The notes under the pieces: generated by a model | The model's database searches: none | Told to the model about the DNA's origin: nothing | Seen by the model: only the letters and a program-made list of their open reading frames with translations | From: Verrucomicrobiota bacterium | Lineage (GTDB): Bacteria > Verrucomicrobiota > Verrucomicrobiia > Chthoniobacterales > UBA10450 | NCBI GenBank assembly: GCA_003218785.1 | Contig: QHOM01000031.1 | Span: 1 to 34,216 of the forward strand | Length of the DNA stretch: 34,216 nt | Reading direction: 5' to 3' | Program-made: the position numbers and the translations under genes | In this document: positions 1-6,871 of the stretch, in pieces | Position numbering within the stretch: position 1 is the first letter of the stretch | Layout of the letters: each line of letters opens with the position of its first letter

Positions 1-1187
1 AAGTCGGCAAACACCACCAGGTATTTGTCGCACAGGTCGCGCACGAACGAACCGTAGAAGCTTTGACGGTCCGCTGGCGGTAGCGCTGGCGTGAAGGCCG
101 CGAAGTTAAAGAAGAAGTAGTCGCCACCCCCCTTATACTGAGTGCCGGTCTGTGGAAAGCCGTTTACGCCCGCGAAAGAATTGGGGCCGATGATACCGGG
201 GGCGCCTGGATATGCATTGGGAGCAATTACATAGGGGTTCTTATAAAATGGTGAAGTTGCCCCGTTCGGAGCTGAATGCGGCAACGGGGTGTTGACGCCG
301 AACTGCGGCAGACTGCCTGCGCCAGGAGGGGTCGCGGCGAAAAAGATGCTCGGGAGTAAGCGGCGGCTTGTAACGCGGCCGGGGAAATTCCCGCTGCGGT
401 TATCGAACCCCCCAAAGGGTATTTGAAAGCCGTTACTGGAGAGGTCCCGGTCGCCGCTGAGGAGGCCGCCGGTACGCTCCCAGAAATCGGCAATGACCAC
501 AATGTCGGTCTTGTCGTCTCCCGTGCCGGCTTTTATCCATGCCTCCCATTCACCCATGTCGTTGGAGGCGCCCAGGTCTGTGTTCCCGTAACTCCCCCCA
601 ATCTCCAGCCCACGGAACTTGTGCACCAAGAAGAAGTTGACCACGCCGGCGATCGCGTCCGTGCCATAAATAGGTGCGGCGCCATCTTTGAGGATGTCGA
701 TGTGATCAACCATCACGAAGGGAATGAGGTTAACGTCGACACCGGCGTTGGTCCCGGCACCGCCCAACGAACCAAAGGCGACACGTTTTCCGTCTAGCAG
801 CACCAGGGTTTCCTTGGGCAACAACCCGCGCAGGTTGAATTGGACAGAACCGTCACCACCATTGCCGATGTTCATGTTGACGGTGCCACCCGCCTCCTGC
901 GGAATGAATTCTTGCAGGTCCGTTGCGTTGCGGATACCCAGCTTCTCGATGTCTTGCGGACGGTAGGTATCCACCGGATTTGGCCCGGTTTCTTCCGCAG
1001 TCGGAATGTTTGAACCGGTCACAATCACTCGCTCGACTTCCGCCTGGCCCCCAGCCGGAGCCGGGGCAGGCGGCGGTGGCGCCGGTAGTTGAGCAAATGT
1101 GTTTGCGGCGAAGATTAAAGGAAATCCGACGCTCGCTGCAAAAGCGATGCGAACGAATCCGAACTTATTTAGCACATTTTTTATCAT
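1..1187 (-). CDS. TonB-dependent outer-membrane receptor, N-terminal part (runs off the window edge)
   Basis: An open frame of 395 codons is read leftward and continues past base 1. It begins with a signal peptide (basic start, hydrophobic core, FAANTFAQ cleavage region), then a Pro/Ala linker, then a TonB-box-like VERVIVTGSN. A plug domain follows (IEKLGIRNATDLQEFIP; LRGLLPKETLVLLDGKRV; VDHIDILKDGAAPIYGTDAI; AGVVNFFL) and leads into the beta-barrel. These are family hallmarks of TonB-dependent receptors, which import siderophores, cobalamin or oligosaccharides using ExbBD/TonB energy. I chose the ATG at 1187 because GGAG lies six bases upstream; an in-frame ATG at 1199 lacks such a site. The substrate cannot be told from the plug alone, and no SusD-like partner is visible in the window. 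Confidence 0.93.
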   Translation of the reverse strand, partial: MIKNVLNKFGFVRIAFAASVGFPLIFAANTFAQLPAPPPPAPAPAGGQAEVERVIVTGSNIPTAEETGPNPVDTYRPQDIEKLGIRNATDLQEFIPQEAGGTVNMNIGNGGDGSVQFNLRGLLPKETLVLLDGKRVAFGSLGGAGTNAGVDVNLIPFVMVDHIDILKDGAAPIYGTDAIAGVVNFFLVHKFRGLEIGGSYGNTDLGASNDMGEWEAWIKAGTGDDKTDIVVIADFWERTGGLLSGDRDLSSNGFQIPFGGFDNRSGNFPGRVTSRRLLPSIFFAATPPGAGSLPQFGVNTPLPHSAPNGATSPFYKNPYVIAPNAYPGAPGIIGPNSFAGVNGFPQTGTQYKGGGDYFFFNFAAFTPALPPADRQSFYGSFVRDLCDKYLVVFAD

Positions 1188-1244
1188 TAGTTTCTCCATT
1201 GGTTTGGTTAGGTTTTGGGCACGAATTATTGAATATTTGAACGC

Positions 1245-1482
1245 CTGACAAGCTTTTTTTTCACTTTTTTTGAAATATTTTTGAACGGGTGACAGGGCCT
1301 ATTTGTCGCGCCAGATTCCCGTTTAACGGAACATGCCAAAGGCTGGCAAGCTTTTTTTTCACTTTTTTTAAGATATTTTGAACGGGTCACGGCGGCCTAT
1401 TTGGCGCGTCAGATTCCCGTTTAATGGAACATGCCAAAGGCTGACAAGCTTTTTTTTCACTTTTTTTGAAATTTTTTTTGAG
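1245..1482. repeat. 98-bp tandem repeat, about 2.4 copies
   Basis: Units start at 1245, 1343 and 1441 with CTGACAAGC or CTGGCAAGC, giving an exact period of 98 bases twice. Each unit begins with AAGC plus eight T, then CAC plus seven T. The two full units continue through GAACGGGT, GGCCTATTTG, CAGATTCCCGTTTAA and GGAACATGCCAAAGG. The third copy stops after the T-rich part. A short degenerate piece (GAATATTTGAACG) precedes the first unit. The array fills most of the 354-base gap between the divergent TonB receptor and the 1542 gene. A TGCC/GGCA mini-stem just before the T8 run of unit 2 resembles a weak terminator but is not well preserved in unit 3. I see no ORF that explains it. Confidence 0.9.
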
Positions 1483-1541
1483 CGTTGGAACCGCGGATTA
1501 CGCGGATATCATCTCCGACCGGCATCAACGCGGCCTAATTT

Positions 1542-2957
1542 ATGCGAGCACAGAGAATGAAGTTGTTAAGATCCAAACGTCCGCTGCGATTGGTCCTCGC
1601 TTTGATCATCGGCGTTGCCGGCGTTTGGCTTTTCGCCCATTTCCACGCCAAACAAATACACACCGGGCATCGACCCGTCGTTTCATTTGCGACAGTCAAG
1701 TCGGTTTTAGAGGCGCTCGCTAACGAACTGCCGCCGGAGTTAAAGGAACCGAACGAGGCCAAGTGGAAGGCTTGGGCTCAGCACGAGGATGACATCGTTC
1801 GTGCGCGTCTCGAGCAAGGCGCGCTCGATTCCATGATCAACCTGCTCTTGTTCGGCACTTCATTCACGACCCAACCGCGGGTCATAACGATGCACGATTC
1901 CGACGATGCGGTCTTGCAATCGCGGCTGGATGATCTTTTGCAAGGCCTTCGCAATCCGGGAAAGAACGAGCGGCTCATCTTTCTGCGAAACGTTCTCCGA
2001 GGCAGCGGAATGGATCCCGACAGCTCCGCCGGATACGAGAAGACAAAAACTTTGGTCCTGGAAAATCTTCGGCGGGTTGTCCAGGAGCAGATCACTTTTC
2101 ACGAACAGTTTGATGAGGCAACCCGCGAGAGCAACCAAGAGGCCGGGCTTTCCAAGCGTTCGCGTGTGTTTCGCGATCGCGGCATCTCGCTTGATACAAC
2201 CATTCTGTCGAGCTTCGGGATCGAGGGCGCGCTGCGCGACATGAAGGACCGGGCAGTGCTTCCAGAGAGATCGATTACTCGCGTGGCGGTGATCGGGCCT
2301 GGTTTGGATTTCACCGACAAAGGATTCGGTTACGACTTTTATCCGCTCCAGACGCTGCAACCGTTCGCGGTTTACGATTCGCTCATTCGATTAGGACTCG
2401 CCGAACCTGGAAAGATCGACATTATCGCCTTCGACATTAGTCGGGAGGTTCTCGAGCATTTGCGCCGCGCGCACGACCGCGCCAAAACGGGAGAGAAGTA
2501 CGTCGTGCAATTGCCGCGCGAGTCCTGGCTATGGGTTGCTGACGCAGTCCAGTACTGGCGTTCGTTCGGCAGCGAGATCGGTAAGCCCGTCGCTCCGATT
2601 CAACCTCCACCAGCTCTCAAGGATCTTGAGACGCGCGCAGTCGGGATTCGTCCAGAAGTCATCCTTTCATGCAAACCTGTCGATTTGAATATTGTTTTCG
2701 AACAGTTCGATCTATCGGCCACCAGACGATTCGATCTGATCATCGCCACAAATGTTTTCCTCTATTACGACACATTGGAGCAGGCGCTAGCGCTTCAGAA
2801 TATCTCGACACTTCTCAAGCCGGCCGGATTTTTGTTGACTAATGATTGGCTGCCGGACCTGCCTCAAATCCCGATGCGCTCAATGGGATACACACCGGTG
2901 CGATATGGAGAGGGCGGCGATTGGGGAGACAACGTTTTTTGGTGGCAGCGGCAATGA
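1542..2957 (+). CDS. Membrane-anchored class I SAM-dependent methyltransferase-like protein
   Basis: The 471-residue protein has one N-terminal membrane segment (about residues 14-32, after a basic KLLRSKRPLR), so it is probably anchored with the rest outside or facing the membrane. A helical charged region (50-240) precedes a Rossmann-like part: RVAVIGPGLDF (247-256) resembles the SAM-binding glycine motif, IIAFDIS (294-300) the acidic ribose-binding end of strand 2, and FDLIIATNVFLYYD followed by LLKPAGFLLTND motifs post-I to III. This is the class I methyltransferase pattern, but the substrate is unknown and the N-terminal 240 residues match nothing I recognise. The start is uncertain: ATG 1542 and ATG 1557 are both possible, and neither has a clear Shine-Dalgarno site. 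It is divergent from the TonB receptor and convergent with the 3067 gene. Confidence 0.72.
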   Translation: MRAQRMKLLRSKRPLRLVLALIIGVAGVWLFAHFHAKQIHTGHRPVVSFATVKSVLEALANELPPELKEPNEAKWKAWAQHEDDIVRARLEQGALDSMINLLLFGTSFTTQPRVITMHDSDDAVLQSRLDDLLQGLRNPGKNERLIFLRNVLRGSGMDPDSSAGYEKTKTLVLENLRRVVQEQITFHEQFDEATRESNQEAGLSKRSRVFRDRGISLDTTILSSFGIEGALRDMKDRAVLPERSITRVAVIGPGLDFTDKGFGYDFYPLQTLQPFAVYDSLIRLGLAEPGKIDIIAFDISREVLEHLRRAHDRAKTGEKYVVQLPRESWLWVADAVQYWRSFGSEIGKPVAPIQPPPALKDLETRAVGIRPEVILSCKPVDLNIVFEQFDLSATRRFDLIIATNVFLYYDTLEQALALQNISTLLKPAGFLLTNDWLPDLPQIPMRSMGYTPVRYGEGGDWGDNVFWWQRQ

Positions 2958-3066
2958 GCGTTAATGCGAACCTTTGAACGGAAAAATCACTCGCTTGTCG
3001 CACGAATCCTGTCCCGGCGCACACGGCTGGCTGCTTTGCGCGACAATCCCGGCGCCCGGCGTCAGT

Positions 3067-3765
3067 TCAAAAGCGCAGCCCCTTGTCGAAGAAAATTCGT
3101 TCGCGTTCGACCTTCGCGCCCCGGCTTAGGAAAAAATCGTGCAGCTCGGGCGTGTAGTAATCGCCCGCATAGAGGGGATTGAGTCCGAAAAAGATTTTGC
3201 CCCCTGGCGCCAGGTGTCGCTGCAAATCCCGCAGAAGAAAATCCCATTCCGCCGCCCCCCATCGCCGTTGCGACGGATGGTAAAGATTAAAATTGACCGA
3301 GAACGCGGTGATCCAATCGAACTTTTGACCCAGATCGGGCAACGGCTCGAACGCTTCGATCCTCCAAACGACGCGCGGAACACCAAAAAGCTCAAGCAAC
3401 TCGGTAAAAAGCGATACCCGCCCCACGTCGAGGCCAAGGACCGAATGACCAAGCCCTTTTAATATGAACAAGAAAAACCCACCTCCGCAGCCGAGATCAA
3501 GCACGCGCTTCGGCGCCGAACGATGCAGCTTCAAATCTTGCACACGTTCGCGATTCAAGCGCAACCAAGGATCCACATTCGCGTATTTGGCGTATCCAAC
3601 AGGCAAGCTGGCGTAGCGTTGCTGGATTTCGCGCAGACGTTCCGGATCGATGCTTGCCCGCAACGGCCCAAGCGGCAGGCGAAAAATCGAGCGTTGCGCT
3701 CTGCGCCATGCACGCCGGTAAGTCAACGGATAGGCAAGTTTTCGGATTTTACGGTAAAGCTTCAT
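3067..3765 (-). CDS. Class I SAM-dependent methyltransferase
   Basis: The protein of about 232 residues contains a textbook SAM-binding motif, RVLDLGCGGGFFLFILKGLG, followed by VLGLDVG (acidic end of strand 2), then FDWITAFSVNFN and LAPGGKIFFGLNP (motifs IV to VI). The N-terminal 80 residues are basic and helical, including PWLRLNRERVQDL. It is the last gene of a minus-strand run after two GT-C-type membrane proteins and a fused MFS/spermidine-synthase-like gene, suggesting that it methylates a sugar, lipid or quinone-like product; this is inference. I start it at ATG 3765; a TTG two codons earlier is also open. Only GGAA directly abuts the ATG, so the start has weak support. Confidence 0.85.
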   Translation of the reverse strand: MKLYRKIRKLAYPLTYRRAWRRAQRSIFRLPLGPLRASIDPERLREIQQRYASLPVGYAKYANVDPWLRLNRERVQDLKLHRSAPKRVLDLGCGGGFFLFILKGLGHSVLGLDVGRVSLFTELLELFGVPRVVWRIEAFEPLPDLGQKFDWITAFSVNFNLYHPSQRRWGAAEWDFLLRDLQRHLAPGGKIFFGLNPLYAGDYYTPELHDFFLSRGAKVERERIFFDKGLRF

Positions 3766-3811
3766 TTCCAAAAATAGTCGAATCGCCCGCCAAAACGCCG
3801 GCTGTGCAACG

Positions 3812-5199
3812 CTACAGGGTCTGGTTCAAATGAAAGAAATTATAGCGACTAGAAAATGCCGGCCAGTTAACAAGGGCTTGTGAGACCAATATGAAGAGCA
3901 CAATTCCTGCAAACAAAATTATCCGCGGCCACATCCGAGGAATTCCGGAAAGCACCCAATCCAGTGCCTGAGAGTACAGCAGAAAAAACGGAACCGCCGC
4001 AGCACACAGCAATCTTCCAGAAGTGAAGTACGGATGCTCGTTCGAGGGGTAAACACACGGCCCAAAATCGAACCCGATTGAGAGCACTATGATGAACAGC
4101 ACGAGAAGAGTAACACTTAGTAGCGCAAGCCAAAGATCCTCCCGCTGACGCCAACTGAGTTTTCCTTGGACGGAGAAGAGACTCACTACCGTCAAGCCCA
4201 TCGCGAGCGTGGAAGACACCCAGTAGAATGCGTCGGTCGCTGCCGACGCGAGTCGTTGACCGTGCCATATAAATTCGCCGCGCCAGAAACTGGCCATCAG
4301 ATCCGGCCAGAACTCGTTTAATCCATGCAGGGTGAAAATCGAAGTACCAACCCACTTAGCGAGCCAACGGCGGCCCTGAGCCTTCTCGTCCGGGCGAGAT
4401 GTCCAACCTTGAAGATCAGCGCCAACATCGCGACCCCGAGCAGGGGAAGATTCGCCGTCTTCACGAGGCAAGTGGCCGCGAGCGCAAGCCCGGTCCAAAT
4501 TGCAAGAGGCACACCGGGTAGCTCGGTCTGCAATAATTTCACAAGACCGATAAAAGCAATTCCGAAACAAAGTGGAGACAGCACATCGCTTTGTATTGAA
4601 TAGAAAGCGGTCTGCGGCCAGACAGCCAGCAACAGCGGAACGCTTAGTCGCGAGAATTCCCGATCGGGAAAAACGAGTTGCGCCGCAATGGATCCTGTCC
4701 ACACGAGACCCGCAGCAACGAACAGGTTAAGAAAACGAACCCAATACAATAACCAGCCGCCTTTAATGCCGCAGGCGCGGCCAAGATTCAGCCATGCACC
4801 GGCAATGACGTAATAAAGGGGAGGTTCCCCCGATTCGTGATTCTCGTGGGATTCCCACCAAGTCTTGGTCACCTCCACTAATTTGTAGCGTTTATCGGCG
4901 GGCAATATCCAGTTTGGCTGCGGGAACTCGCCTTTGGCGAACTGCTGCGGAGCTGTGAAGTACTCCGGCGTGCCGTAGAGCGCCAAATAATATGCAGCCT
5001 CGGCAGAAAAATGACCCAAATCGCGCGGGACATCGCCACGCGCATACTTCATCACCAGATCCACATGCGCTTGCTCATCGACATTGTTGAAAAACGGAAA
5101 CGCCGCGGAAAACGCGAGGACGCGGACTGCAGCGATCACGCAGAGGAGCAAAATCAACTTTTGCTCACGGCGCGTTGCAAACCGCACCGAGGCGTTCAT
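3812..5199 (-). pseudogene. GT-C-type polytopic membrane protein (DUF2142-like), frameshifted, probably with an internal deletion
   Basis: Reading begins at ATG 5199 with FNNVDEQAHVDLVMKYARGD (DE motif in the first periplasmic loop at residues 41-42, as in GT-C glycosyltransferases) and EPPLYYVIAGAW. Several membrane helices follow, up to LALIFKVGHLARTRRLRAAVGSL, and the frame stops at 4318. The adjoining frame then carries the missing C-terminal half: AKWVGTSIFTLHGLNEFWP, FWRGEFIWH, FDFGPCVYPSNEHPYFTSGR and more helices, to the stop at 3812. The two halves belong together but need a frame change near 4340-4430. From memory of related proteins, a helix plus loop of some 50 residues also seems missing at VGSL/AKWVG. 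The start overlaps the stop of the upstream GT-C gene as ATGA, implying translational coupling before the damage. It could also be an assembly error. Confidence 0.75.
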
Positions 5200-6764
5200 C
5201 GAGATTTTGCCTCGATTATTGCGAGCTTCCCATATTCGCTGATCAAGGGCGCGACGCCTGCCGCTTGCAGAAATCGCGCCTCCAACGGCGCGCGAAACGG
5301 CGAATCGCTTTCAATTACAAACGCAGCATGTCCATCGCGGCCCGGTTCCCGCCAGGGGATTGCCCCCGGATAAACCCGATGTTGATAACCAAAAATCGCA
5401 TCGGAGACAGCGAATGTTTCATTGCATTCAAACAGCAATGGATAAACAAAAGAAACGGTGGTCCAGACGCCGCTCACCTGGCGTTGGCGCAAATGTTGTT
5501 CAACGCCTTCGAGATCGGCACCGGGAATCCGTGTCATGCAATAGTTCTCTCCGTGATCGCAGAGCGTTAACGTTTCGATTTGATTGTGGCACGCCGTGTT
5601 GATCATCAGCGCGGTTCCCGTAATCACAGCGGCGGCCAAGATCCCGGCTCCGCCGAAACGAACCAGCGCTTTGGAGCAAACGAAGCAACGCTGCAGCAAC
5701 CTGCCAGTGAGCGCCGCAAAAAAGAAACAACCGGCCAAAAAATATCCAGGCACACGGAAGGGCGCGGTGAGATACGGAATAAGGCACGCCAATGCTAGCA
5801 CGAGCAGGAGCAGATCTCGTTCTTCATTACCGCTCGCGAAACCGCCACGAACCGCTGCCGGAATTTTCGATGGCGATCGAATGAATGGCCAAACTGCAAC
5901 GCCTGCGGCCAGCAAGGCGATCATGTAAAATACAAACCCCGAAGCAGGCTTCTCTCGATAATACCAGAGTACGGTGTCTGCTCCGAAGAACTTCGGCATT
6001 TCAGTCAGGAAAATTTGAGAGAGCGCGTCGGGGTGAAAGAGGAGCGCAAATCCGCCGCCACCGGTTTTCTCGAGCACGGCGTTCCAGTTGGCGAAATGAT
6101 TGGTGAGGTTGAACGCAATGGCCGGCGCGTACCCGATAATGAATCCGGCGAGCGCGACCAGCGCGTTGTTAAACGATAAGTTCCGACGCATCAGGAAGAG
6201 GACCCATAGTGCGACGTTGAATGCGATTCCCAGCTCCAAGCTCCAGATGCTTAAGCCCGAAACAATGCCGAACAAGAGAAATAACGGCCGCCTTGGATTC
6301 GGGGCCGATTGGATCGACAAGAACAGAATCGTCAGCAGCGGAATGGAAAGGAAATACCAGGAATAACCTCTCACTTGGAAGTGCCACTTGAGAAGCGACG
6401 GAGCGAGCGCAAACGCGACCATGCCAAACAGGGCCGTGCGCTGGTCATAAAGCACGCGACACATCCAATAAAATAGAAACAGGCAGACCAGCGACAGCAC
6501 GACGATGCAACTCTTCAACGAAATGACGCTGACGCCGAAAAATGCGAACGCAATCGCGGCCAGGTAAGCTTCCCACGCCGCGCCTGCGTTGTAGGGCTGA
6601 CCATACATGTAGAAGGGAAAATAGCGCCCTTCCAAAATGTGTTTGCCCATCAGACCGATGATCGCTTCGTCGCTATGAACATGAGTTTGCGACGCCAGCA
6701 GAATCGTAAAGCGCGCTGCCGCGACAATAATGAGCATCCCAATAAACAAAGCGTGCCGGCGCAT
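5196..6764 (-). CDS. GT-C-fold membrane glycosyltransferase-like protein (GT39/PMT-like)
   Basis: The 522-residue polytopic protein has about ten to twelve hydrophobic helices. After helix 1 comes HSDEAIIGLMGKHILEGRYF, where D32-E33 lies in the first extracytoplasmic loop at the place used by lipid-linked-sugar GT-C enzymes (PMT, ArnT and GT39 families). KWHFQVRGYSWYF follows a later helix. The C-terminal 120 residues form a soluble domain (GADLEGVEQHLRQRQVSGVW onward). Families of this kind transfer a sugar from polyprenyl phosphate to a lipid or protein in the periplasm; donor and acceptor cannot be read from sequence. It sits between a fused MFS/spermidine-synthase-like gene and a second, damaged GT-C gene whose ATG overlaps its TGA. 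Only weak ribosome-binding sequence precedes ATG 6764. Confidence 0.82.
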   Translation of the reverse strand: MRRHALFIGMLIIVAAARFTILLASQTHVHSDEAIIGLMGKHILEGRYFPFYMYGQPYNAGAAWEAYLAAIAFAFFGVSVISLKSCIVVLSLVCLFLFYWMCRVLYDQRTALFGMVAFALAPSLLKWHFQVRGYSWYFLSIPLLTILFLSIQSAPNPRRPLFLLFGIVSGLSIWSLELGIAFNVALWVLFLMRRNLSFNNALVALAGFIIGYAPAIAFNLTNHFANWNAVLEKTGGGGFALLFHPDALSQIFLTEMPKFFGADTVLWYYREKPASGFVFYMIALLAAGVAVWPFIRSPSKIPAAVRGGFASGNEERDLLLLVLALACLIPYLTAPFRVPGYFLAGCFFFAALTGRLLQRCFVCSKALVRFGGAGILAAAVITGTALMINTACHNQIETLTLCDHGENYCMTRIPGADLEGVEQHLRQRQVSGVWTTVSFVYPLLFECNETFAVSDAIFGYQHRVYPGAIPWREPGRDGHAAFVIESDSPFRAPLEARFLQAAGVAPLISEYGKLAIIEAKSR

Positions 6765-6871
6765 CAGAGATTGGTTGTCACTTCACCGGCGCGATCATGG
6801 CACAGGCCGGGAGGATCGACAATCGACGCGATCCCATTTACACGCTGAAGCTCGCGGATTCAGCGTCAAAC

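Noticed and set aside
1245..1482. CRISPR-like array
   Set aside because: The period of 98 bases has no conserved-repeat/variable-spacer pattern; the whole unit is repeated and no cas genes are near.
3867..4355. Third-frame ORF inside the damaged GT-C gene
   Set aside because: It lacks hydrophobic helix periodicity; the neighbouring frame carries the real membrane segments.
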